Assembly: GCA_023396625.1 (NCBI GenBank)
Contig: JAEWVY010000426.1
Coordinates: 1-15,857, forward strand
DNA from: Pseudomonadota bacterium
Lineage (GTDB): Bacteria > Pseudomonadota > Gammaproteobacteria > Burkholderiales > Burkholderiaceae_C
Direction: 5' to 3'
Length of the DNA: 15,857 nucleotides
Each line of letters begins with the position of its first letter. Positions within the stretch are counted from its first letter, which is position 1. The notes under the pieces are model-generated. The model saw nothing but the letters and a program-made list of their open reading frames with translations. It ran no database searches and had not been told where the DNA came from. Position numbers and translations under genes: made by a program. Below, piece after piece: positions 8,939 through 15,857 of this stretch.

Positions 8939-10546
8939 TCAATGGCTGCCGGCTTCGCGCTCGCGCAGCCGAAAGCGTTGGATTTTTCCCGTTGCCGTTT
9001 TGGGCAGTTCGTGCACAAATTCCACGAAGCGAGGGTACTTGTAGGGGGCAAGATGTGTCTTGCAAAAAGCCTTGACCTGTTCTTCGTCCAGACTCTGGTG
9101 GGGCTTCAGCACGACAAAGGCCTTGGTCCTGACCAGACCATCGGCGTCCTGTTTGCCGATGACCGCAGCCTCCAGTATGGCCGGATGTTGTGCCAGCGTG
9201 GCCTCCACTTCGAACGGCGACACATAGATGCCGCTGACCTTGAGCATGTCGTCGTTGCGGCCGGCATAGGTGTAGTAGCCGTCGGCGCTGCAAGCATACT
9301 TGTCGCCGCTGCGTGTCCATTCGCCCTGAAACGTCTCACGGGATTTTGCCCGGTTGTTCCAATACATCAGCGCGGCACTGGGGCCCTTGATGTACAGATC
9401 GCCGATCTCGTCGCAGCGGGTCAGTGGCATGCCGTTTTCGTCGCGCAGTTGCACTTCATAGCCTGGCACGGGCCGTCCGGTGCTGCCATAGCGGACTTCG
9501 CCGGGCCGGTTGGACAGGAAAATGTGCAGCATTTCGGTGGAACCGATGCCGTCGATGATGTCGCAGCCGAAATGCGCCTTCCACCTTTCGCCGATTTCCC
9601 GTGGCAATGCTTCGCCCGCCGAAGAGCACAGACGCAGGGCCACCTGGTCCCGAGAGGGCAGGTCCGGACTGGCCAGCATGCCGGCGTAGCCTGTGGGCGC
9701 GCCATAGAACACGGTCGGCCGATGTTCGACCAAGCGCTGGAAAACCGCCTGTGGCGTCGGCCGCTCGGCCATCAATACTACGGTGGCACCCACGCTGAGC
9801 GGAAAGCTCAGCGCATTGCCCAGTCCGTAGGCGAAGAACAGCTTGGCGGCAGAAAACACGGTGTCGCTTTCGCGCAGGCCCAGGACCCCCTTCCCATAGA
9901 GTTCGGCGGTCCAGTGCAGGTTGGCCTGGGTGTGCACTGTGCCCTTGGGCTGTCCGGTGGAGCCTGACGAATACAGCCAGAATGCGGGCTCGTCGCCATG
10001 GGTGTCCGCGGGTCGGGGCAGGGGTGGATGGGCCGACAGCAATGCGTCGAAGGCGATGGCCCCCTCTGGCAGGGCCTCGTTTCCACGCGAGACAACGAGG
10101 TGACCGATTTCCGTGTTCGCCTGTGCGATGCCATCCACGCCCGGCGCCTTCAAGGCGGCCTGCAGCGCAGGCAGCAGGGCACCCGAGACCAACGCGGCCT
10201 GAGCGCGGCTGTCACGCAGCATGAAAGCGTAGTCGGCGGGAGTCAGCAACGTGTTGACGGCAACAGGCACGATACCTGCATACAGGGCTCCCAGAAAGGC
10301 CACGGGCCAGTCGCAACAGTCATGCATCAACAGCAGCACGCGGTCTTCCCGGCGCAGGCCCAGTCCACGCAGGCCGGCGGCGCAGCGGCGAATGGCCTCG
10401 GCGAGCGCGCCGTAGGTCAATGCACCGAGGTCGTCGATCACCGCGATTTTCTCTGGGCGTGTCGCCGCCTGATCGACCAGATACGCGGCGAAATTGAAGC
10501 GTTCTGTCGGGGACGTGTCCGCGGCGGGGCCGGGATGGGTGGGCAT
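8939..10546 (-). CDS. bclA: Benzoate-CoA ligase
   Basis: This 535-residue ANL-superfamily enzyme makes benzoyl-CoA from benzoate, CoA and ATP in the cytoplasm, the entry step of the box pathway. Motifs in order are the P-loop SSGSTGQPKG (193-202), the adenylation segment IDGIGSTEMLHIF (331-343), the hinge region YTYAGRNDDMLKVSGIYVSP (425-444) and the C-terminal PKTATGKIQR with the catalytic Lys (K521). Length and the GIGSTEMLHIF signature fit benzoate-CoA and 2-aminobenzoate-CoA ligases, and the box neighbours favour benzoate. The ATG at 10546 is chosen because it gives a normal N-terminus and has GGAG about ten bases upstream; the long open frame further upstream is antisense to boxR. It is transcribed away from boxR-boxC-boxB-boxA and probably controlled by BoxR through the shared gap. 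Confidence 0.93.
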   Translation of the reverse strand: MPTHPGPAADTSPTERFNFAAYLVDQAATRPEKIAVIDDLGALTYGALAEAIRRCAAGLRGLGLRREDRVLLLMHDCCDWPVAFLGALYAGIVPVAVNTLLTPADYAFMLRDSRAQAALVSGALLPALQAALKAPGVDGIAQANTEIGHLVVSRGNEALPEGAIAFDALLSAHPPLPRPADTHGDEPAFWLYSSGSTGQPKGTVHTQANLHWTAELYGKGVLGLRESDTVFSAAKLFFAYGLGNALSFPLSVGATVVLMAERPTPQAVFQRLVEHRPTVFYGAPTGYAGMLASPDLPSRDQVALRLCSSAGEALPREIGERWKAHFGCDIIDGIGSTEMLHIFLSNRPGEVRYGSTGRPVPGYEVQLRDENGMPLTRCDEIGDLYIKGPSAALMYWNNRAKSRETFQGEWTRSGDKYACSADGYYTYAGRNDDMLKVSGIYVSPFEVEATLAQHPAILEAAVIGKQDADGLVRTKAFVVLKPHQSLDEEQVKAFCKTHLAPYKYPRFVEFVHELPKTATGKIQRFRLREREAGSH

Positions 10547-10583
10547 GAGCGAGTCTCCGTGTCGTGGGCCACGCAAGAACTCA

Positions 10584-10602
10584 GCAGGGACAGCGCCCCT
10601 GC
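10584..10602 (-). other. Small inverted repeat in the bclA leader
   Basis: GCAGGG (10584-10589) and CCCTGC (10597-10602) are perfect inverted arms with a 7-base spacer. They lie 38 bases upstream of the bclA start and would form a 6-bp GC-rich hairpin in its leader RNA. Its role, if any, is unknown; in GC-rich DNA such arms may arise by chance. Confidence 0.35.
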
Positions 10603-10631
10603 ATTGCTCTTTCCGCAGGCCCATGGTGAAA

Positions 10632-10645
10632 TGCACTATTGTGCG
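10632..10645. promoter_or_regulatory. Likely BoxR operator, site 1 in the bclA-boxR gap
   Basis: The sequence is TGCA-CTATTG-TGCG, one base off the TGCA-N6-TGCA pattern known for BzdR/BoxR repressors. It covers the expected transcription start of bclA (about 10643), so a bound repressor would block that promoter. Confidence 0.65.
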
Positions 10646-10649
10646 TATG

Positions 10650-10678
10650 ACCATAACGTGCATTAAAGTGCATGTCAA
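10650..10678 (-). promoter_or_regulatory. Predicted sigma-70 promoter of bclA
   Basis: On the minus strand, TTGACA (10678-10673) and TATGGT (10655-10650) are 17 bases apart. This is a perfect -35 with a fair -10. BoxR site 2 lies inside the spacer and site 1 over the start point, which makes repression by BoxR likely. Confidence 0.65.
10659..10672. promoter_or_regulatory. Likely BoxR operator, site 2 in the bclA-boxR gap
   Basis: TGCA-TTAAAG-TGCA is an exact match to the TGCA-N6-TGCA operator pattern of the BzdR/BoxR family. Its centre is 27 bp from that of site 1. It sits between the -35 and -10 of the predicted bclA promoter and 19 bases upstream of the chosen boxR start, so it could control both genes, including boxR itself. 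Confidence 0.75.
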
Positions 10679-10691
10679 TCCGAATGAACCA

Positions 10692-11621
10692 ATGGATGAA
10701 TTGATCGGGTGGGATGAGCGCGGGGAGAAAAGGCGCGCCCAGCCTGCGGGCACACCGCGGCAGCCGTTTCTCATGGCCCTTGGAGAGCGTGTACGCATCT
10801 TGCGCTCACGTCGCGGGATGACGCGCAAGGCGGTCGCGCAAGCGGCCGGTGTGTCGGAGCGGCATCTGGCCAATCTGGAATACGGCACGGGCAATGCGTC
10901 CATCCTCGTGCTGCTCCAGGTGGCCCAAGCCTTGCATTGCACGCTGGCCGAATTGCTGGGCGATGTGACCACCACCTCGCCGGAATGGCTGCTCATCAGG
11001 GAACTGCTCGAGCATCGGGGAGAGGCGGACCTGCGGCGCGCCCGGCTTGCGCTGGCAGGGCTGTTTGGCACGGTGGGTTCCGAAAAAACGCGGATGACGC
11101 GCATCGCGCTCATTGGCTTGCGTGGCGCAGGCAAATCGGCGCTTGGACAACGACTGGCTCAAGACCTGGGCTATGCCTTCATCGAGTTGAGTCGGGAAAT
11201 CGAAAAATTCGCGGGCTGTGGGATCAGCGAAATCCACAACCTTTATGGTGCGCAGGCCTATCGTCGCTATGAGCGCCGCGCGCTGGAGGAGGCGATCCAG
11301 ATCTACCCCGAGGTGGTGATTGCCACGCCTGGGGGGTTGGTGTCTGATGCGGCCAATTTCAATCTCCTGCTGTCGCATTGCTACACCGTCTGGTTGCAGG
11401 CCGAGCCCGAGGATCACATGGCGCGCGTGGCAGCCCAGGGTGATCTGCGCCCAATGGCCGCGAGCCGGGAGGCGATGGAAGATCTCAAACGGATACTCGA
11501 GGGCCGCCGGGCCTTCTATTCCAAAGCGGACCTGTGTTTCGACACCAGTGCCCACTCGCTCGACGAAGCCTTTGTCGCCTTGCGAGGCCGGTTGCGAACA
11601 GAGCTCGGCATGCTGAAATGA
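10692..11621 (+). CDS. boxR: BoxR/BzdR-family transcriptional regulator (HTH-XRE fused to shikimate-kinase-like domain)
   Basis: The 309-residue protein has an XRE-type helix-turn-helix (about 29-90, with MTRKAVAQAAGVSERHLANLE), a linker, and a shikimate-kinase-like domain (about 135-305). That domain keeps a Walker A, GLRGAGKS (142-149), and shikimate-kinase-like stretches YRRYERRALEE, ATPGGLVSD and DLRPM. The aspartate expected in the kinase DxD position appears replaced (FIELSREIE, S167), so it is probably a ligand sensor and not an enzyme. In the family, benzoyl-CoA binding to this domain releases the repressor from TGCA-N6-TGCA operators, which are present on both sides of this gene. The start at 10692 matches family length (BzdR about 298); it lacks a good Shine-Dalgarno, and the ATG at 10647 or 10773 are alternatives. 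An AT-rich hairpin follows the stop. Confidence 0.93.
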   Translation: MDELIGWDERGEKRRAQPAGTPRQPFLMALGERVRILRSRRGMTRKAVAQAAGVSERHLANLEYGTGNASILVLLQVAQALHCTLAELLGDVTTTSPEWLLIRELLEHRGEADLRRARLALAGLFGTVGSEKTRMTRIALIGLRGAGKSALGQRLAQDLGYAFIELSREIEKFAGCGISEIHNLYGAQAYRRYERRALEEAIQIYPEVVIATPGGLVSDAANFNLLLSHCYTVWLQAEPEDHMARVAAQGDLRPMAASREAMEDLKRILEGRRAFYSKADLCFDTSAHSLDEAFVALRGRLRTELGMLK

Positions 11622-11625
11622 GCTT

Positions 11626-11646
11626 GAATTTTGTGCATCAAAATTC
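11626..11646 (+). terminator. AT-rich inverted repeat just after boxR, weak terminator or extra operator
   Basis: Arms GAATTTTG (11626-11633) and CAAAATTC (11639-11646) are perfect complements around a TGCAT loop, starting five bases after the boxR stop; one more T-A pair extends the stem outwards. No T-run follows, so termination would be weak. The central TGCA suggests it could instead be a further regulator contact. Which of the two is right cannot be told from sequence. Confidence 0.45.
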
Positions 11647-11660
11647 ATTCATCTGCGGGC

Positions 11661-11688
11661 TTGACAGTCTGGAAACATGCACTATGAT
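11661..11688 (+). promoter_or_regulatory. Predicted sigma-70 promoter of boxCBA
   Basis: A perfect TTGACA (11661-11666) and a TATGAT (11683-11688, one base from consensus) are separated by 16 bases. The -10 lies within the BoxR site at 11678-11691. Transcription would start near 11695, leaving a leader of about 70 bases before boxC. Confidence 0.78.
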
Positions 11689-11691
11689 GCA
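11678..11691. promoter_or_regulatory. Likely BoxR operator over the boxC promoter -10
   Basis: TGCA-CTATGA-TGCA is an exact TGCA-N6-TGCA match and contains the -10 hexamer TATGAT. Repressor binding would directly exclude RNA polymerase. Its spacer CTATGA is close to that of site 1 (CTATTG). Confidence 0.78.
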
Positions 11692-11755
11692 TGAACTCGC
11701 AGCATGGAACGACGGCATCGGCGCGTTCAGCCGCCATGTTGCGCCGTGTCTTGCC

Positions 11756-11760
11756 AGGAG
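11756..11760 (+). promoter_or_regulatory. Ribosome binding site that sets the boxC start
   Basis: AGGAG lies five bases before the ATG at 11766. The same frame is open back to 11691, inside the operator and before the expected transcription start, so this site decides the start of boxC. Confidence 0.8.
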
Positions 11761-11765
11761 AAAGC

Positions 11766-13424
11766 ATGCCCATCAGCCCCTGTGTCGACTACCGAACCCA
11801 TCCCGCGTTGTATCGGCACGTGCAACTGACTTTCGACGGTGCCATTGCCACACTTGCGCTGGCCATCGATGAGGACGCGGGTATCCGCCCGGGCTATAAG
11901 CTCAAGCTCAACAGCTATGACCTGGGGGTGGACATCGAGTTGTACGATGCCCTGCAGCGCATCCGATTCGAACATCCCGAAGTTCGAGCCGTGGTGGTGA
12001 CCAGTCTCAGGGACCGCGTATTCTGCTCGGGTGCGAACATCTTCATGCTGGGCTTGTCCAGCCACGCCTGGAAGGTGAATTTCTGCAAGTTCACCAATGA
12101 AACGCGCAATGGCATCGAGGATGCCAGCCGCCATTCGGGATTGAGATTCGTCGCGGCGATCAATGGCGCCTGCGCCGGGGGCGGCTACGAACTGGCCCTG
12201 GCGTGCGACGACATTGTGCTGATCGACGACCGGTCGTCATCCGTTTCATTGCCCGAGGTGCCCCTGCTGGGCGTATTGCCAGGCACCGGGGGGTTGACCC
12301 GCGTGACCGACAAGCGCCATGTACGCCATGACTTGGCGGATGTTTTTTGCACCACCTCGGAAGGGGTGCGTGGCCAGAAGGCCCTGGCCTGGCGGCTGGT
12401 GGATGCGATCGCCCGGCCTCAACAGTTCCAGCAGGCGGTGCGCGAACGCGCAGAGCGGCTTGCAGCGCAGAGCGACCGGCCGGCGCATGCCCGTGGCGTG
12501 ACGCTCGTGCCGCTGGAGCGAGAGGAAACAGCGCAGGGACTGAGATATCGGCACGTGGACGTGACCATTGACCGGGACCGGCGGATGGCGACCTTGACTG
12601 TCAGGGGCCCCGGAGTCGGGGAGCCGACGGACATCGACCGGATCGAGGCGATGGGAGCCCACTGGTGGCCCCTGCAAATGGCGCGGGAACTCGACGATGC
12701 CATTCTGCATCTGCGCACCAACGAACTCGACATCGGGATCTGGGTTCTCCGGACCGAAGGGGAGGCCGAGGCCGTGCTGGCCGCCGATGCGGCGATGCTG
12801 GCGCATCGCACGCACTGGTTCGTGCGTGAAACCATTGGCATGCTTCGCCGCACCCTGGCGCGTCTGGATGTTTCTTCCCGTAGCCTGTTTGCCCTGATTG
12901 AGCCCGGCTCGTGTTTTGCCGGCACGCTGGCCGAGCTGGCCTTCTGCGCTGACCGTGCCTACATGCTGGCGCTGCCCGATGACACCGCAGCCGCGCCGAG
13001 GTTGACGCTCGGGGAGATGAATTTTGGCATGCTGCCGATGGTGAACGATCAGTCCCGGCTGCAGCGGCGTTTCTACGAGGAGGAGCCCGCAATGGCGGCG
13101 GCCCGTGCCGCGATCGGCCAACCGCTCGACGCCGATGCCGCGCTGGCGCTGGGGCTGGTGACTTTCGCGCCTGACGATATCGACTGGGCCGATGAAGTCC
13201 GCCTCGCCATCGAGGAGCGTGCCGCCATGTCGCCCGATGCCTTGACCGGTCTGGAGGCCAATCTGCGTTTCGCGCAGAAGGAAAACATGGCCACGCGCAT
13301 CTTCGGTCGACTGACCGCTTGGCAGAACTGGATTTTCCAACGGCCCAATGCCGTGGGAGAGAAAGGGGCGCTGAAGGTCTATGGCAAGGGCGACAAGGCC
13401 CAGTTTGATTTCAACCGTGTGTAA
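11766..13424 (+). CDS. boxC: 2,3-epoxybenzoyl-CoA dihydrolase BoxC
   Basis: The 552-residue product (family about 555) is a double-length crotonase-superfamily enzyme. It opens 2,3-epoxybenzoyl-CoA with two waters, giving 3,4-dehydroadipyl-CoA semialdehyde and formate. The N-terminal half holds the crotonase core: VVVTSLRDRVFCSGANIFMLG (about 77-96), the oxyanion-hole stretch AINGACAGGGYELALACDD (131-149) and the SLPEVPLLGVLPGTGG segment (161-176). The C-terminal half has a second, degenerate crotonase-like pattern, ALIEPGSCFAGTLAELAFCADRAYM. The ATG at 11766 is set by a close AGGAG site. Eighteen bases separate its stop from boxB, so the two are in one operon. Control is expected from the BoxR site over its promoter. 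The family is distinctive and the call is firm. Confidence 0.96.
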   Translation: MPISPCVDYRTHPALYRHVQLTFDGAIATLALAIDEDAGIRPGYKLKLNSYDLGVDIELYDALQRIRFEHPEVRAVVVTSLRDRVFCSGANIFMLGLSSHAWKVNFCKFTNETRNGIEDASRHSGLRFVAAINGACAGGGYELALACDDIVLIDDRSSSVSLPEVPLLGVLPGTGGLTRVTDKRHVRHDLADVFCTTSEGVRGQKALAWRLVDAIARPQQFQQAVRERAERLAAQSDRPAHARGVTLVPLEREETAQGLRYRHVDVTIDRDRRMATLTVRGPGVGEPTDIDRIEAMGAHWWPLQMARELDDAILHLRTNELDIGIWVLRTEGEAEAVLAADAAMLAHRTHWFVRETIGMLRRTLARLDVSSRSLFALIEPGSCFAGTLAELAFCADRAYMLALPDDTAAAPRLTLGEMNFGMLPMVNDQSRLQRRFYEEEPAMAAARAAIGQPLDADAALALGLVTFAPDDIDWADEVRLAIEERAAMSPDALTGLEANLRFAQKENMATRIFGRLTAWQNWIFQRPNAVGEKGALKVYGKGDKAQFDFNRV

Positions 13425-13442
13425 GCAGCGCAGGAGAAGCCG

Positions 13443-14870
13443 ATGTCCAGCATGAACTACAGCGAAAAGATTCCCAACAACGTGAACCTGTCGGAGGACC
13501 GCACCCTCCAGCGCGCGCTGGAGCACTGGCAGCCCAACTATCTGTCGTGGTGGCAGGACATGGGCCCGGATGGTTCGCAGGACTTCGATGTCTATCTGCG
13601 TACCGCGGTCAGCGTCGACCCGCAGGGTTGGGCCCAGTTCGGCCACGTGAAGATGCCTGACTACCGCTGGGGCATTTTCCTGAACCCTGCCGAGCAGGGC
13701 CGCAAGATTCACTTCGGCGACCACAAGGGCGAGGATGCCTGGCAGGACGTGCCCGGCGAGCACCGCGCCAACCTGCGCCGCATCATCGTGACGCAGGGGG
13801 ACACCGAGCCCGCCTCCGTGGAGCAGCAGCGACACCTCGGGCTGACCTGCCCGAGCCAGTACGACTTGCGCAATCTGTTCCAGGTCAACGTGGAGGAGGG
13901 CCGTCACCTCTGGGCCATGGTCTACCTGCTGCATAAATACTTTGGCCGCGATGGCCGCGAAGAAGCCGAGGCGCTGCTGGAACGTCGCAGTGGCAACGCG
14001 GACAATCCACGCATTCTGCAAGCGTTCAACGAGAAGACGCCGGACTGGCTGAGCTTCTTCATGTTCACCTACTTCACCGACCGTGACGGTAAGTTCCAGC
14101 TTTGCGCGCTGGCCGAGAGCAGCTTCGATCCACTGGCGCGCACCACCAAGTTCATGCTGACCGAAGAGGCGCACCACATGTTCGTGGGCGAATCCGGCGT
14201 GGGGCGTGTCATCCAGCGCACGGTGGACGCGATGAACCAGCTCAAGACCGACGATGTGGCCAAGCTGCGCGCAGCCGGCGTGATCGACCTGCCGACCATC
14301 CAGCGCTACATCAATTTCCATTTCAGTGTCACCATCGACCTGTTCGGGGCTGACCAGTCGTCCAATGCCGCCACCTTCTACAGTTCGGGGCTGAAAGGCC
14401 GTTTCGAGGAGGGCAAACGCACGGACGATCACCTGCTCAAAGGCCAGACCTACCGGATTCTCGACGTGTCCGAAGGCCGGCTCGTCGAAAAAGAGGTGCC
14501 CATGCTGAACGCGCTCAACGAAGTGCTGCGCGACGACTACATCAAGGATTCCATCGGGGGCGTCGAGCGCTGGAACCGCCTGATCGAGAAGGCAGGCATC
14601 GCCTTCAGGCTGGCCGTGCCGCACAAGGCCTTTCACCGAAGCATCGGCACGCTGGCCGGTGTCAAGACCTCACCCGACGGCCGCGTGGTGCATGACCATG
14701 AGTGGAATCAGAAGGTCGAGGAGTGGCTGCCGAGCGACGAGGATCGAGCCTACGTCGCCAGCCTGATGGGCCGGGTGGTCGAACCCGGAAAGTTCGCCAA
14801 CTGGATTGCGCCGCCAGTCATGGGCATCAATCGCCAGCCGGTGGATTTCGAATACGTCCGGTTTGGCTGA
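13443..14870 (+). CDS. boxB: Benzoyl-CoA 2,3-epoxidase, diiron oxygenase component BoxB
   Basis: This 475-residue enzyme uses O2 and electrons from BoxA to convert benzoyl-CoA to 2,3-epoxybenzoyl-CoA. The expected class I diiron ligands are present: E122 (in TEPASVEQQ), E152 and H155 (VNVEEGRH), D213 (YFTDRDG), and E242 and H245 (MLTEEAHH). All lie at a constant +2 offset from those I recall for the Azoarcus evansii protein, so the active site looks complete. Other conserved stretches include NNVNLSEDR and [13 protein letters not shown] near the N-terminus and [15 protein letters not shown] at the C-terminus. An AGGAG lies six bases before the ATG, 18 bases after boxC. boxA begins ten bases after its stop. 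Confidence 0.97.
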   Translation: MSSMNYSEKIPNNVNLSEDRTLQRALEHWQPNYLSWWQDMGPDGSQDFDVYLRTAVSVDPQGWAQFGHVKMPDYRWGIFLNPAEQGRKIHFGDHKGEDAWQDVPGEHRANLRRIIVTQGDTEPASVEQQRHLGLTCPSQYDLRNLFQVNVEEGRHLWAMVYLLHKYFGRDGREEAEALLERRSGNADNPRILQAFNEKTPDWLSFFMFTYFTDRDGKFQLCALAESSFDPLARTTKFMLTEEAHHMFVGESGVGRVIQRTVDAMNQLKTDDVAKLRAAGVIDLPTIQRYINFHFSVTIDLFGADQSSNAATFYSSGLKGRFEEGKRTDDHLLKGQTYRILDVSEGRLVEKEVPMLNALNEVLRDDYIKDSIGGVERWNRLIEKAGIAFRLAVPHKAFHRSIGTLAGVKTSPDGRVVHDHEWNQKVEEWLPSDEDRAYVASLMGRVVEPGKFANWIAPPVMGINRQPVDFEYVRFG

Positions 14871-14880
14871 CCTGTCCCCC

Positions 14881-15857
14881 ATGCCCGAACCTGTCGAGAG
14901 GGCTGTCATCAGGCAGCACCTGATTGATCCTGAAATCTGTATTCGCTGCAACACATGCGAGACCATGTGCCCGGTCGGCGCCATCACGCATGACGGTCGC
15001 AACTATGTCGTCGACGTGGACAAGTGCGACATGTGCAACGCCTGCATTTCACCCTGCCCGACTGGCGCGATAGAGAACTACCGGGCCGTCCCCCGGGACC
15101 AGGCCTACACGGTGGAAGAGCAGTTTTCCTGGGACACGCTGCCCGCGGAACTGTCCCCGGAGCAACTGGCCGGGGCGGCCTGGGGCGCCGACGCGGTGCC
15201 GGCGGCATCTTCCGGGCCCGCACCGATCGATGTGACGGCATCGGCCGCCACCGGCGAGGGCACCTTCGAGGCCGCGCAGTATGGATCGACGCTGCCGCCC
15301 TGGAGCGCGGCGCATGCCTACACCAACCTTTATGGACCGAAGGCCGCTGAAAAATTCATCACCGCGACGGTGGTGGGCAATGTGCGCGTGACCGAGGTGG
15401 GACGGGAATACGACACCCACCATCTGGTGCTGGATTTTGGCGCCATGCCCTTTCCGGTCCTCGAGGGCCAGTCGATCGGCATCGTCCCGCCCGGCATGGA
15501 TGCCAGCGGCAAGCCTCACCACCCGCGCCAATATTCCGTGGCCAGTCCGCGCAACGGCGAGCGTCCGGGCTACAACAACCTGTCGCTGACCGTCAAGCGG
15601 GTGCTGCAGGACCACCAGGGCCGGCCGGTGCGCGGCGTCGCAAGCAACCATCTGTGCGATCTCCAGGTCGGCGACCCGGTGCGGGTCGTCGGCCCCTTTG
15701 GCTCCAGCTTCCTGATGCCCAACCACCCCAAGAGCCACATCGTGATGATCTGTACCGGCACCGGCAGCGCGCCGATGCGGGCCATGACCGAGTGGCGGCG
15801 CCGCCTGCGCAGCAGCGGCAAGTTCGAGGGCGGCAAGCTGATGCTGTTCTTCGGCGC
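14881..15857 (+). CDS. boxA: Benzoyl-CoA 2,3-epoxidase, reductase component BoxA (3' end missing)
   Basis: I translated this frame by hand; 325 complete codons are present before the right edge, of about 410 expected. BoxA passes electrons from NADPH to BoxB. The N-terminus has two [4Fe-4S] ferredoxin motifs, C20-C23-C26-C30-P and C49-C52-C55-C59-P. A linker rich in Ala, Gly and Ser (about 90-130) leads to a ferredoxin-NADP+ reductase-like FAD/NAD(P) region. This shows the flavin motif RQYSVASPR, and [12 protein letters not shown], the start of the nucleotide-binding domain. The ATG at 14881 gives the normal [18 protein letters not shown] opening close to the start. No Shine-Dalgarno is seen, so translation may be coupled to boxB, whose stop is ten bases upstream. 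The gene is cut only by the window edge. Confidence 0.96.
   Translation, partial: MPEPVERAVIRQHLIDPEICIRCNTCETMCPVGAITHDGRNYVVDVDKCDMCNACISPCPTGAIENYRAVPRDQAYTVEEQFSWDTLPAELSPEQLAGAAWGADAVPAASSGPAPIDVTASAATGEGTFEAAQYGSTLPPWSAAHAYTNLYGPKAAEKFITATVVGNVRVTEVGREYDTHHLVLDFGAMPFPVLEGQSIGIVPPGMDASGKPHHPRQYSVASPRNGERPGYNNLSLTVKRVLQDHQGRPVRGVASNHLCDLQVGDPVRVVGPFGSSFLMPNHPKSHIVMICTGTGSAPMRAMTEWRRRLRSSGKFEGGKLMLFFG

Noticed and set aside
10547..11134. N-terminal extension of bclA to 731 codons
   Set aside because: The added part is antisense to boxR and the promoter gap and has no homologue-like features; the ATG at 10546 gives the normal ligase.
11691..11765. Upstream start giving a 577-residue BoxC
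   Set aside because: It lies within the operator and before the expected transcription start; the ATG at 11766 has a proper ribosome site and gives the family length.
12246..14636. A 796-codon open frame on the minus strand across boxC and boxB
   Set aside because: It is antisense to two clearly functional genes, has low-complexity His/Gln/Gly-rich composition, and arises from the GC-rich third positions of the sense genes.
1..15857. tRNA or rRNA genes, CRISPR arrays, insertion sequences, attachment sites
   Set aside because: Nothing of these kinds was recognised; gaps between genes are all under 250 bases and hold only the elements listed.

Overview
The window looks like part of a chromosome from a GC-rich betaproteobacterium, most likely of the Burkholderiales or Rhodocyclales type. 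This rests on three things: the high-GC codon choice of every gene, the divergent metG/apbC pair, and the aerobic benzoyl-CoA (box) gene cluster with a BoxR/BzdR-type regulator. The genus cannot be fixed from the sequence alone.

Left part (1-4630, minus strand): a run of four membrane-protein genes in the order hyfB-hyfC-hyfE-hyfF, read leftwards, with hyfF cut by the window edge. Each junction is a 4-base start/stop overlap, so this is one tightly coupled operon. The products are the membrane arm (two proton-antiporter-like subunits, one NuoH-like subunit, one HyfE) of a group 4 [NiFe]-hydrogenase or a hydrogenase-related (Ehr-like) complex. No hyfA precedes hyfB and no hyfD lies between hyfC and hyfE. 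The catalytic subunits, which would decide whether it is a hydrogenase at all, lie outside the window.

Middle (4854-8853): housekeeping metG (minus) and apbC/mrp (plus) diverge from an 85-bp gap. A gene for an exported protein of unknown function follows apbC. A 17-bp tandem repeat sits across the apbC stop codon.

Right part (8939-15857): the aerobic benzoate pathway. bclA (benzoate-CoA ligase, minus) diverges from boxR-boxC-boxB-boxA (plus; boxA is cut by the window edge). BclA makes benzoyl-CoA, BoxA (reductase) and BoxB (diiron epoxidase) make 2,3-epoxybenzoyl-CoA, and BoxC opens the ring hydrolytically and releases formate. BoxR, a helix-turn-helix protein fused to a shikimate-kinase-like domain, is the expected repressor with benzoyl-CoA as effector. 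Three TGCA-N6-TGCR sites were found: two in the bclA-boxR gap and one over the -10 box of a good sigma-70 promoter before boxC. They match the operator known for this regulator family and explain how both arms could be switched together.

I found no RNA genes, insertion sequences, CRISPR arrays or clearly new system. The least characterised items are the hydrogenase-like membrane operon, the exported protein and the repeat or hairpin elements around the box genes.
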